A stretch of 64,000 bases of DNA from Hyphomonadaceae bacterium. Lineage in GTDB: Bacteria; Pseudomonadota; Alphaproteobacteria; Caulobacterales; Aquidulcibacteraceae. The DNA lies in NCBI GenBank assembly GCA_016791445.1, contig JAEUMP010000023.1, positions 1-64,000 of the forward strand. The letters are read 5' to 3'. Every line of letters begins with the position of its first letter. Positions within the stretch are counted from its first letter, which is position 1. Position numbers and translations under genes: made by a program. Below the pieces are notes generated by a model. That model did not search any database. It worked only from the letters and a program-made list of their open reading frames with translations, and had not been told where the DNA came from. This document shows, one piece after another, positions 26,933 to 35,339 of this stretch.

Positions 26933-29900
26933 TTATAGCCGCAGGAGCGAGTCGCGTCCCCTGCCCGGGCCGAAACGGGCGGAAATCTGCCGGACCGTGA
27001 CGGCGATCTCGGCCGGGAGGCCGCCGAAGTCGGCGATCTGCGCGGCGGCGGGATAGACGACCGCGGTCGTTCCGGCGGTCAGCGTCCGCGCCACGCCGCC
27101 CGCCCCGTCCCCGATGACCACGCGCCAGTCCTCCGCCGCCTCGCCCAGGGGCGGCTCGCCCTGCCAGGCGTCGCCGTCGAGCCGCGCACGGCGCGTCCAG
27201 CGGATCGTTGCGTCGCCGGAAGGATCGCGCCGTCCGCGGACATGCGCCGGCGCGAAGGGTCGCGCCCAGATGTCGTCATAGGCCGCGTCGAGATGTGCCG
27301 CATCGGGATCCGCCGGCGAACGTTGCGACGGCGGAACGACGATCCGGAGATCGGCGCCCCGCTCATGCGGCGCGAGGTCGAGGCGCGTGATCGCGTCGTC
27401 GATACGCACGATCGCGGCGCCGGCGGCGATGTCGCCCGCATGTTCCGTGCCCTGCAGCCCGCGCAGCAGCATGCGCATCTCGTAGAGATCGGGGCCGACG
27501 AGCGTGATGTCGCGCGCCTGCAGAATTTCCCACGCGCCCGTTTCGTCGCGCACGGCGAAGACGTTCGCGCCCGCGCGCAGCGCCTTGTCGGAGACGCTCG
27601 CCAGACCGGCGCCCGGGAGATGCGCGACGAGCGTGGCGGCGCGATCCCATCGTCCCGTCGGACCGGCCTGCAGCGCCTGCGTCAGCGTCCCCATCGTCGC
27701 CGGTGCAAGCGCGACGCCCCGCACGGTCGCCGATGGCGTATCGACGCCGACGAAAATCTCCGCCGGTCCGATCCACGGCGTCGCCGAAACGGCGGCCATC
27801 GGCCGCGCGTCATCTTCGCGCCCGAGCAAGGGCGGGAGATCGAGAAAGAGCACGTGCGGGCGCGATGCGGCGGGGCGCGGCGCGGGCGCACCGGGAGCGG
27901 CGGCGGCGAGCGCGCCACGCGCGCCGTCGGCGTCGCGCACCAGATGCAGCGTGCGCATCTCGCGCTCCTCGATTCGCACGATGCGGTAGGCGCCCTCGCC
28001 CGCGCCGAGCGCGGTGAGATCGAGCCGGTCGCCCGGTTCGAGATCGAGCCGCGACGGCGGCGCGCGCACGGTCGCGGCCTCGGCGCCGGCGCGCGCATCT
28101 GCGAGCGCGGCTTCAGCCAACGCCTGCGCCTGCGCATCGTCCAGCACCAGCGGCGCATCGATCGTGACCACCCCGACGCCCGCCGCATCGCGTCGTCGCG
28201 CCGACGCCATCGCCACCGCGTGATCGGCGCCGGCGTCGAGAAAACGCACGCGGGCCTCGACGGGCGTGTCGTCCGCGCTCGCGCGCGCGAGCCAGCGGCG
28301 CGGATCGTCGTCGACGATCTCATCCGGCGCGAGCGCGCTCACGGGCCCATCGTCGAGATGCGCGAACACGGTGCGCCCGTCGCTTTCGCGCGCCGCGAAC
28401 CGGTGTGCGGCCATCAGCGGCGCCAGAGCGTCGCGCGCGGTCGCCGGCGCGTCGATCACCAGACCGGAGACCACGCCCGCAAGCCCCGACACGTCAACAT
28501 CGTCATGCCCCGCGCGTGTGCAGATGTCGGCGACCGTCTCCGCAAGCTGCCCCGCGCCCGCGCGACCGTTCAGCCAGTGTCCAAGGCGCCACGACGCAGC
28601 GTCCGACCACACGTCCTCGCGCGCCGGAAAGTGCGGATAGGGCCGCGCGTCCCACGCCCACAGGCACATGTGATCGAGATCGATCATGCGTCCGTCGTAG
28701 AGCGCGGAGGCCGGATTGCGCGCATCGTCCCCCCAGTAGGCGAGATACGCTTCAAGCGCGCGACGCTGGACGAAATCATCGCGGGCGCGATCGGAGAAAG
28801 GCGGCGCGGCGCTCTCGGAACTGCGCGCATCGATGAAGCGGTTCGGCGCATTGGCGCCCTTGTCGACGGCGGGCGCGCCCAGCTCCAGCAGCCAGACGGG
28901 CTTCGATTGCGCGACCCACGCCGTGGGCGTCGCCGCCTCGACGCCGCCGGGCCGGTCGAAGTGCGCCTCGCTCCAGAAGCGGCGCACGTCCTTGGCGCGA
29001 TAGATCCACGGTTTGCCGTACGCGCCGTCCGTGATCGGCGTGCGCACCTCGCTGACGCGATCTTCCTCAGTGGCGTAGAACCAGTCGTAGCCTTCGCCGC
29101 CTTCGATGCGCGATCGCAGATAGGCGGGGTCGTGGATGCGGGACGCCAGAGCGCGGTCCGCATGCGCGTCGCCGTCACGCCAGTCCGTCAGCGGCGGATA
29201 CCAGTCGATGCCGATGGCGTCGATGTTGTCGTCGGCCCACAGCGCATCGAGGTGGAAGAACACGTCGCCCGTACCGTCCTGCGGCTGATGGCCGCCGTAC
29301 TCGCTCCAGTCGGCGGCGTAGGTGATCTTCGTCGCGGGGCCGAGGATCGCGCGCACGTCCGCCGCGAGCGCACGCAGCGCCGTCACGGCGGGAAACGCGC
29401 CGGTATGGTCGCGCAGTTTCGTCAGCCCCGGCAGTTCGGAACCGATCAGGAAAAAGTCGACGCCGCCGGCGAGCACGGCGATTTTCGCATGGTGGAGGAT
29501 GAAGCGCCGGTAGCCCCAGTCAGATGCGGTGCACGCAATGGCGCCGCCGCTCACGGAAAAGTCCGCCGCCGTCGCCGCGCCGAAAAACGCCGCAACCTGC
29601 GTCGCCGCCTCTGCCGTCTTGTCCGCTTCCAGCGGATCGCAGGAGATGCGGCCGCGCCAGGGAAATGCGGGCTGACCAAGCGGATTTTCGGGCGGAATAT
29701 CCATCAGCACGAAGGGATTGAGGCCGACGCGCATGCCGCGCTCCTTCAGCGTCACGATCGCCTGCACCACGCTGTCATCGCACGGCGATCCGCCGAAGGC
29801 CGGCGCGCCGTCGACCGTGCTCACCACATGCGCGCCGCCGCGAGTCACGCCGCCCGCGCGCCACACCAGCGGCCGCGTCTCCTTCGCCGCGATCTCGACG

Positions 29901-30790
29901 CCGGGCCGGATGCTGCAGTGGCCGCAGCGCAGATCGTTGCCGAACCAGGCCGACACGAGCGATACCGTCTCCACGCCCGGCATGTCCTGCGCGAGTTGAT
30001 CGAGGGAAACGTCGATGTTCGCGCGATCGGGATCGGCGTGCGCGTTCTCTGTGTGCTCCTGCCCCGCCGCGATCACGCGGCGCACGGGCTCTGTCGCGTA
30101 GGCGAATTCGCCGGAGCCCGGGATGAGGCAGACGCCCCGCGCCATCGTCTCCAGACGTGGCGCGTCATCCAGCGGACCACGCACGACTTCGAACGACAAC
30201 TGCGGCGGCGCATTCCCGAACGCATCGAGCGGCAGGTCCTCGAAAACGATGTAGGCGAGCCCGCGATAGGCCGGCGCGCCGTCCGCGCCTTCGATCGCTT
30301 CGATGAGCGGATCGACGCCCTGGTCCTCGCCGCCGCGATGGACGCGATGAGCGACGGCGGAGAGATCGAACGGCTGCCCGTTCGCCCACGCGCGCTCGAT
30401 GCGCGCGATCTCACCCGCGCAGAGCCCGACCGCGAAGGACAGGCTGTAGCGCCATTCCGCACGCGCCGCACCGCCGTTCGACTTGCCGCCGCCGCTGCGC
30501 ACGACTTCGCGCCGCTCCTTGAGGCGCGCGGCCCAGATCACTTGTCCAGCGATGCGGACACGCCCGTAGACGAGCGGCAGGGAAGCGCCCTCTTGCGAGG
30601 TCTGCAGGTGCAAAGACGCCATGCGCGGGCCTTCGCTGCGGCGCGTGCGCGCGAAGAGCGCGTCGTCGATGCGTTCGCCGACGAAACCGCCCGCGGCGCG
30701 ACCGATGAAGCGGCCCCACGATTGCCAGCCGGCGGGCGCGAGACGCGCGCCGACGACCCCGCCCGCGCGGGTGAAAACAAGATCGGCCAT
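26933..30790 (-). CDS. GTA gp15-like host-specificity/tail fibre hub protein (megatron)
   Basis: 1285 residues, close to the size of RcGTA gp15. The N-terminal part (about 1-400) is tail-hub-like. The centre (about 420-720) is the glycoside-hydrolase-like TIM-barrel domain specific to GTA tail proteins (TYAADWSEYGGHQPQDGTGD; LDALWADDNIDAIGIDWYPP). The C-terminal 500 residues form beta-rich tail domains. It sits at the tip of the particle and contacts the recipient envelope. The ATG at 30790 (MADLVF) is chosen because it follows the gp14 stop by four bases. Last gene of the operon. Confidence 0.9.
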   Translation of the reverse strand: MADLVFTRAGGVVGARLAPAGWQSWGRFIGRAAGGFVGERIDDALFARTRRSEGPRMASLHLQTSQEGASLPLVYGRVRIAGQVIWAARLKERREVVRSGGGKSNGGAARAEWRYSLSFAVGLCAGEIARIERAWANGQPFDLSAVAHRVHRGGEDQGVDPLIEAIEGADGAPAYRGLAYIVFEDLPLDAFGNAPPQLSFEVVRGPLDDAPRLETMARGVCLIPGSGEFAYATEPVRRVIAAGQEHTENAHADPDRANIDVSLDQLAQDMPGVETVSLVSAWFGNDLRCGHCSIRPGVEIAAKETRPLVWRAGGVTRGGAHVVSTVDGAPAFGGSPCDDSVVQAIVTLKERGMRVGLNPFVLMDIPPENPLGQPAFPWRGRISCDPLEADKTAEAATQVAAFFGAATAADFSVSGGAIACTASDWGYRRFILHHAKIAVLAGGVDFFLIGSELPGLTKLRDHTGAFPAVTALRALAADVRAILGPATKITYAADWSEYGGHQPQDGTGDVFFHLDALWADDNIDAIGIDWYPPLTDWRDGDAHADRALASRIHDPAYLRSRIEGGEGYDWFYATEEDRVSEVRTPITDGAYGKPWIYRAKDVRRFWSEAHFDRPGGVEAATPTAWVAQSKPVWLLELGAPAVDKGANAPNRFIDARSSESAAPPFSDRARDDFVQRRALEAYLAYWGDDARNPASALYDGRMIDLDHMCLWAWDARPYPHFPAREDVWSDAASWRLGHWLNGRAGAGQLAETVADICTRAGHDDVDVSGLAGVVSGLVIDAPATARDALAPLMAAHRFAARESDGRTVFAHLDDGPVSALAPDEIVDDDPRRWLARASADDTPVEARVRFLDAGADHAVAMASARRRDAAGVGVVTIDAPLVLDDAQAQALAEAALADARAGAEAATVRAPPSRLDLEPGDRLDLTALGAGEGAYRIVRIEEREMRTLHLVRDADGARGALAAAAPGAPAPRPAASRPHVLFLDLPPLLGREDDARPMAAVSATPWIGPAEIFVGVDTPSATVRGVALAPATMGTLTQALQAGPTGRWDRAATLVAHLPGAGLASVSDKALRAGANVFAVRDETGAWEILQARDITLVGPDLYEMRMLLRGLQGTEHAGDIAAGAAIVRIDDAITRLDLAPHERGADLRIVVPPSQRSPADPDAAHLDAAYDDIWARPFAPAHVRGRRDPSGDATIRWTRRARLDGDAWQGEPPLGEAAEDWRVVIGDGAGGVARTLTAGTTAVVYPAAAQIADFGGLPAEIAVTVRQISARFGPGRGRDSLLRL

Positions 30791-30794
30791 GGTG

Positions 30795-31220
30795 TCATAC
30801 TCCGGGAAAGGCGAACGTCGCAGCAAGGCGCGTGCGCCAGAACGGGACGAGCGCGCTCTCGACGACGGCGCGTCCCCAATAAGCGTGGATGATGTGGTCG
30901 GGCGCGGAGAGGATGGCGATGTGCTTCATCGGCGCCCCCGCGTGCATGCGGAAGAGAAGCACGTCGCCGGGTCGTGCGATGACGACGGGAACGAGGTGGC
31001 GATGCGCGGCGTCGCGCAGCGTTTCAAAACCGCCGCGTTCGGCCCAGTCGGGCGTGTAGGCCGGCGCAGTCTCGGGCTCGGGCCCGATCACCGCACGCCA
31101 GACGCCGCGCACGAGACCGAGACAGTCCGCGCCCGCGCCGCGCGTACTCGCCTGATGGCGATAAGGCGTTCCGATCCACGCGCGCGCCTCCGCGACGATG
31201 CGTGTGCGCAGGTCCGTCAT
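30795..31220 (-). CDS. GTA gp14-like NlpC/P60 cell-wall peptidase
   Basis: 141 residues spanning one NlpC/P60 domain. Catalytic Cys33 lies in GADCLGLVRG and His100 in MKHIAIL, with the downstream HAYWGRAVV strand. It is a tail-tip peptidase that opens the recipient peptidoglycan for DNA entry. Length and order match RcGTA orfg14. Its ATG overlaps the gp13 stop as ATGA. Confidence 0.92.
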   Translation of the reverse strand: MTDLRTRIVAEARAWIGTPYRHQASTRGAGADCLGLVRGVWRAVIGPEPETAPAYTPDWAERGGFETLRDAAHRHLVPVVIARPGDVLLFRMHAGAPMKHIAILSAPDHIIHAYWGRAVVESALVPFWRTRLAATFAFPGV

Positions 31221-32089
31221 CGGTGACGCGAGCCTCCGTCCATCGGCGTGCGCGCGTCCGGTCCGGCGAGGATCGCGTCATTGCCGGGCATGTGCGGAAA
31301 GCCGCGGAACGCCACGATGTTGGCGAACTTCACGCGGCAGGTTGCGGCGCGCTTGTCGCAACCGGCGGTGACGACAAAAGCGTCACCGACGGCGAACGAC
31401 GCCGGCGCGGCGAGTGTGAGCGTGACGCTCTCGTCCGTCACCCGGTGCATCGACACCTCGCTTGCGCCGCCATGCGGCCACCGGACGACGCCGCGATCGA
31501 ACCAGCCCTCGGCGAAGCCGCTCAATCCGCTCACGCGCAAGGTCCGCGCGTCGAGCGCCTCCGTGACGACGCCCTCCCCGCGATAGGCGGTCGCATCGAG
31601 ATCGACGCCGCAGCGCGCGTCGCCCACCTCCGCATCGCAGAAGCGCGAGAACACGCGTCCGAACGGCGCATCAAGCGCCGCGTCGATTCCGACCAGTTCT
31701 GCGCCGAACCCTGCCGAACCGCGCCGGACTGCGCCGATGTGCGCCGCAAAGAGATGCACGCGATGTGACGGACTGCGCCAGTCGACACGCCACAGATCGA
31801 CACGCGCCCTGTCCCAGACGCCCCTTTCGAGGTCCGAGGCGTCAATCGCATCGGCCGAAAGGGCGCCGAGGATGCGGCCCGCATCCGCGCCGATGGCGAG
31901 CGCCTTTTCGCGACCGTCGTCGGTGAGACCCGGCATCGGCGTGAAGGCGAGATCATCCAGCACGAGAGGCGCGTCATGATCGGTGAAGCCGAACACGGCG
32001 CCGTCGCGCCGCGTGAGACGCCAGGCGTGGCACAGGGTCGTGGCGCCCGTCGCGAGGCGGGCGCGAAAGTCTTCCGACAGCGCGCGCAT
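31217..32089 (-). CDS. GTA gp13-like tail hub protein (DUF2163)
   Basis: 290 residues with the N-terminal DUF2163 domain (FRARLATGATTLCHAWRLTR onward) and the C-terminal phage BR0599-type domain (TAGCDKRAATCRVKFANIVA). Paired cysteines in CDAEVGDARC and GCDKRAATC are kept; the RcGTA hub is reported, as I recall, to hold an iron-sulphur cluster through such residues. It joins the distal tail to gp15. Its ATG overlaps the gp12 stop (TGATG). Confidence 0.9.
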   Translation of the reverse strand: MRALSEDFRARLATGATTLCHAWRLTRRDGAVFGFTDHDAPLVLDDLAFTPMPGLTDDGREKALAIGADAGRILGALSADAIDASDLERGVWDRARVDLWRVDWRSPSHRVHLFAAHIGAVRRGSAGFGAELVGIDAALDAPFGRVFSRFCDAEVGDARCGVDLDATAYRGEGVVTEALDARTLRVSGLSGFAEGWFDRGVVRWPHGGASEVSMHRVTDESVTLTLAAPASFAVGDAFVVTAGCDKRAATCRVKFANIVAFRGFPHMPGNDAILAGPDARTPMDGGSRHR

Positions 32090-32712
32090 CAGACGAGCAC
32101 CTCGATCAACGGCGCCGAGATGCGTCCGGCCTCCAGCGCCTCCCGCGTTGCTTCCAGGCGATCCGTATCGAAGCGCACCGGCGTGTCGAAGAGAAAGCCC
32201 GCGGTGAGCGCGGCGCCGGACGCCGGCGGCGTCACGAAGTCGACAACACCCGTCGCCTCATCGACGCTGAACGCATCGCTTTCCGCGCCGTCGATGGCGA
32301 CACGCACGCTGTCGGCGACGGGCTTGCGGATCGGGCGCAGATAGGCGTCGTCGCCGACGCCGTGCAGTTTCATCAGTTGAAAGGCCGTCGTCTCTCCGTC
32401 TCCTTCGCCGAGATACTGGTCGAGCGGCGTGATCTCCTGCTGCGGCGGACAGGACTTCCAGTCGAACGGGTCACGGAAACGGAAGGCCTGCCAGCGGCCG
32501 CGCCGCGCCTCGAAGAAGGCGATCAGCGCGTGCACGTCGTCGAGCGTCGTCAGCGCGCCGCCGATATCGTAGCGGCGGCGTCCGTGCGCCCACGGCGTGT
32601 TGCGCTCCTCGCGGCCGCTGCCGAGCGTGACGATTTCGGTGCGGCGTTCGGGGCCGCCGCGCACGCCGACGGCGAGCGTCAGCGGCAGGCGGCCTTCATG
32701 GAAGGCGGTCAT
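32089..32712 (-). CDS. GTA gp12-like distal tail protein (DUF2460)
   Basis: 207 residues, full length for DUF2460 (FHEGRLPLTLAVGVRGGPER; FFEARRGRWQAFRFRDPFDW). This family forms the distal tail ring of GTA and related siphophages, to which the hub attaches. The striking point is its upstream neighbour: the ATG at 32712 overlaps the stop of the head-tail adaptor gp7 (ATGA), where four or five tail genes normally lie. Confidence 0.9.
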   Translation of the reverse strand: MTAFHEGRLPLTLAVGVRGGPERRTEIVTLGSGREERNTPWAHGRRRYDIGGALTTLDDVHALIAFFEARRGRWQAFRFRDPFDWKSCPPQQEITPLDQYLGEGDGETTAFQLMKLHGVGDDAYLRPIRKPVADSVRVAIDGAESDAFSVDEATGVVDFVTPPASGAALTAGFLFDTPVRFDTDRLEATREALEAGRISAPLIEVLV

Positions 32713-32966
32713 GGTTGTTCCTCGGTGCAGTGCAGGTGGATGAAGGCCTCGCGATCGTCAGCATCGGTGCGCGCGAGGATGCGGAAGCGGCGCTCGCGCC
32801 AGACGAGACAGACCCCGGGCGCGGCGGCGGCGTGCGGACGCAGGGTGAAGACCCACGCCTCGCCGGGCGCGGCGCGGGCCCACAGATGCGCGACGGTCTC
32901 GAAGGCGCCGGTTCCCGCGACGGGCCGTTCGAGGCGCACGCGGGCGCGCAGCATCGACGCGCTCAC
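32709..32966 (-). CDS. GTA gp7-like head-tail adaptor
   Basis: 85 residues with the small beta-barrel of phage head-tail joining proteins (MLRARVRLERPVAGTGAFET; LVWRERRFRILARTDADDRE). It forms the stopper below the portal and adaptor. GTG at 32966 overlaps the gp6 stop (GTGA). It is a little shorter than RcGTA gp7 at about 110 residues, but all strands appear present. The next gene is gp12, not gp8. Confidence 0.8.
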   Translation of the reverse strand: MSASMLRARVRLERPVAGTGAFETVAHLWARAAPGEAWVFTLRPHAAAAPGVCLVWRERRFRILARTDADDREAFIHLHCTEEQP

Positions 32967-33472
32967 AGCCGCACCCGCAGGTAGGGCGCGATCAGCGCGA
33001 AGACGGGGTCGAACGGCGGCGGGGACGCCTTCTCGCGGGACTCGTAGAGCATGGCGACGATGACCCGGATCGCCTGCCGCAATGGTTCGGGCGCATCTTC
33101 TGCATCTGCGCCGTAGCCGGCGTCATACTCGACGGCGATTTCGCCGGCGCCGGCGCCGATCACGTGCTCGGCGTCGACGGCGAGGCGCCAGGCGGTGTCA
33201 CCGAGTGCGACGCCGTCGCGGGCGACGGCATGCACGGCGGTGACGGGCGCGAAGGCGCAGCGGAACGGCCCTCCCTTCGCGTGGTTTCGGGTTTCGACAA
33301 GGCGTCGCGTGACGAGCGCGCGGCCCGTGGATTGCTCCACGAGCTCGCGCGCCGCCGTCACGAGGCCGGCGATGAGGCCATCCTCCGCGTCGTGATCGAC
33401 GCGGAGAAACAGCTTCGCCTCCGCGAGCGAGACGGGCTCGGTCGCGGGCGGCGTGACGATTTCGACGGGCAT
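32963..33472 (-). CDS. GTA gp6-like head-tail connector
   Basis: 169 residues with the helical fold of the phiE125 gp8/HK97 gp6 connector family: SLAEAKLFLRVDHDAEDGLI, the ARELVEQSTGRALVT helix, and a C-terminal helix after PEPLRQAIRVIVAMLYESRE. It forms the ring under the portal. ATG at 33472 begins one base after the capsid stop. Confidence 0.85.
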   Translation of the reverse strand: MPVEIVTPPATEPVSLAEAKLFLRVDHDAEDGLIAGLVTAARELVEQSTGRALVTRRLVETRNHAKGGPFRCAFAPVTAVHAVARDGVALGDTAWRLAVDAEHVIGAGAGEIAVEYDAGYGADAEDAPEPLRQAIRVIVAMLYESREKASPPPFDPVFALIAPYLRVRL

Positions 33473-33473
33473 T

Positions 33474-34685
33474 TTAGCTGGCCGCGAACTTCATCAGCTT
33501 GATGGCGTCGAAGTTCTGCACGCCCCCGCCCACGCGCTTGGTGACGTAGAACATCACGTACGGCTTGTTGGTGAAGGGATCGCGCAGCACGTTCACGCCC
33601 GCACGGTCGACGATCAGATACCCGCGCGCGAAATCGCCGAAGGCGATGGCGAAGGCGTCCGCCGCAATGTCGGGCATGTCCTCGATCTCGCTGACGGGAT
33701 AGCCGAGGATGGTGGCGCCGCCGCTCTGCTGTTCCGGCTGCCAGATATAGCGGCCGTCGGCGTCCTTCAGCTTGCGGATCGCCGAGACGGTCTTGCGGTT
33801 CATCGCGAAGCGGCCGTTTTGCCGGAACTCCGCGCGCGGCGCGTAGGCGAGATCGAGCAGGCGATCGACGGGATTGGACGACGCGAAGGCCCCGGCGGCG
33901 CCCGAGAGGACGAAACCGATCTTGTCCCAGGCGTGGCTCGCATCGGCGATCTTGTCGTAAGCGAGAAAGCCCTTCGGCTTGTTCGTCCCGTCGCCGGAAA
34001 CGAAAGCCGCGCGCTCCTGTCCGGCGAAGGCCTGCTCCACTTCCTCCGCGATCCACTGTTCGACGTTCACATAGGCGTCGTCGAGCAGCGCCTGCGTGGC
34101 GGCGATGTTGGCGTAGAGCTCGGCCGTCGGAAATTCGAGCGAGGCGAGCGTCGGCGACGCCGTGACCGATCGCGCGCCCGTCTCCGCCGCCCAGCCGGTC
34201 GCGGCCTGTGCGGTGCTGATGGGTTTCTTGAAGACGGTCGCGCTCGTGGTGCGCACGCTCGCGATTGCGCGCATGGGCGAAACATCGCGCAGGCGCTGTT
34301 CGATCATACGATCGAGATCCGGCGGCGCGAGATAGCCGCCGTCCGGATTGGAGCCGACGGAGAGCGCCTTGGTTTCGAGCCGCGCCAGCGCACTTTCGTC
34401 GCCGCGCCGCAGATAGGCCCCCCAGGCGCTCTTGTGCTCGCTCACCGCCGGATCGCTGGAGAGACCCGGACGGTTCGCGTTGCGCGCGATGCGCTCGAGC
34501 GCGGACTTCTGCTCGACGAGCGCACGGTCGATGCGATCGACCTTCTCTTCCAGCAGCACGTCGCCGCGACCCGCCTCGATGGCGGCGAGCCGCGCATCGT
34601 TGGCGGCGCGGAAGTCCGCGAATGCCGCGAGCAGCGCATCCTGTTGCGGCGCGCCGTCGCGCGCCATCTTGGTTTCTTTCCTCAT
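33474..34685 (-). CDS. GTA major capsid protein (gp5, HK97 fold)
   Basis: 403 residues. An N-terminal coiled-coil scaffold-like segment runs over about residues 10-75, rich in Ala, Asp and Arg, and is presumably removed by the protease. The HK97-fold body starts near GYLAPPDLDRMIEQRLRDVS and ends GGGVQNFDAIKLMKFAAS. It builds the DNA-containing head. ATG at 34685 overlaps the protease stop (ATGA), so a longer open frame reaching 35093 is rejected. An internal ATG at 34667 is possible. Confidence 0.94.
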   Translation of the reverse strand: MRKETKMARDGAPQQDALLAAFADFRAANDARLAAIEAGRGDVLLEEKVDRIDRALVEQKSALERIARNANRPGLSSDPAVSEHKSAWGAYLRRGDESALARLETKALSVGSNPDGGYLAPPDLDRMIEQRLRDVSPMRAIASVRTTSATVFKKPISTAQAATGWAAETGARSVTASPTLASLEFPTAELYANIAATQALLDDAYVNVEQWIAEEVEQAFAGQERAAFVSGDGTNKPKGFLAYDKIADASHAWDKIGFVLSGAAGAFASSNPVDRLLDLAYAPRAEFRQNGRFAMNRKTVSAIRKLKDADGRYIWQPEQQSGGATILGYPVSEIEDMPDIAADAFAIAFGDFARGYLIVDRAGVNVLRDPFTNKPYVMFYVTKRVGGGVQNFDAIKLMKFAAS

Positions 34686-35110
34686 GTCATGGTCCTTTGA
34701 GTGTTGATGCGGGCAAACCTTGCCCTCGGAGCCATCGGCGTGGGCACGATGGAGATTTCGATGAGATCGACCGCGATCAGTTCGCGGCCTTTGGTGAGCG
34801 GGCGCGCCGCGCGTGTGCGGAAGCCGATGGAGAGCCCATCCACGCCCCGCTGGACAAGCCGCATGGCGAGAAGCCCAGCGACGGCGTCGCGACGGATCTC
34901 GCCCGCCACGAAGAGCCCGCGCGCGTCCTCTTCCGCGATGCGCCACACGCCCGCGACGAGACGCGGATCGTGGCGCACGAGCATCGGCAGTTCGCCCCGC
35001 GCCGCGAGGCTGTCGCGAAACGCGCCCGCGCGCACCACATCGCCCTCGCGGTCCGCGAGGCCGAAGAGCGCGGCGTAGCCCTCGATGGGCCACGCGTGAT
35101 CGGGGTTCAT
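34682..35110 (-). CDS. GTA prohead protease (gp4)
   Basis: 142 residues with the HK97-family (U35) prohead protease pattern: IEGYAALFGLADREGDVV, LPMLVRHDPRLVAGVWRIAE with the catalytic His, and the Ser-bearing strand GVDGLSIGFRTRAARP. It trims the capsid protein during head maturation. ATG at 35110 lies one base after the small upstream gene's stop. The more distal in-frame start at 35173 would overlap that gene. Confidence 0.9.
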   Translation of the reverse strand: MNPDHAWPIEGYAALFGLADREGDVVRAGAFRDSLAARGELPMLVRHDPRLVAGVWRIAEEDARGLFVAGEIRRDAVAGLLAMRLVQRGVDGLSIGFRTRAARPLTKGRELIAVDLIEISIVPTPMAPRARFARINTQRTMT

Positions 35111-35111
35111 G

Positions 35112-35339
35112 TCAGCGGCGCTTTTCGAGACGGCGTTCGATGCGGTCGAGCGCGGCGCGGCTTTCTTCCGCACGCACTTCCAGCCGCGCGAGACGTTCGC
35201 TCACGGGGCGCTGATCGTCGATGCGGCGTTCCACTTCTTCCAGCCGCGCCGCCGCAGCGCCCGCCCAGAGGAAAGCGCCGCCCGTCTGCACGACGAAGGC
35301 GAAGATCAGGGCAAAGCCAACGCGATTGTCGAACTTCAT
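35112..35339 (-). CDS. Small membrane/coiled-coil protein, GTA gp3.5-like
   Basis: 75 residues. One transmembrane helix lies at about 8-29 (VGFALIFAFVVQTGGAFLWA), followed by an Arg/Glu-rich helix with heptad-like spacing (about 32-74). It sits between portal and protease, where RcGTA has the small orfg3.5, and its ATG overlaps the portal stop. Its role is unknown; a membrane-anchored assembly factor is an inference. Confidence 0.75.
   Translation of the reverse strand: MKFDNRVGFALIFAFVVQTGGAFLWAGAAAARLEEVERRIDDQRPVSERLARLEVRAEESRAALDRIERRLEKRR

Noticed and set aside
27242..30892. 1216-codon open frame on the plus strand opposite GTA gp15
   Set aside because: Antisense shadow of a conserved tail gene; no recognisable motif and very high Arg content.
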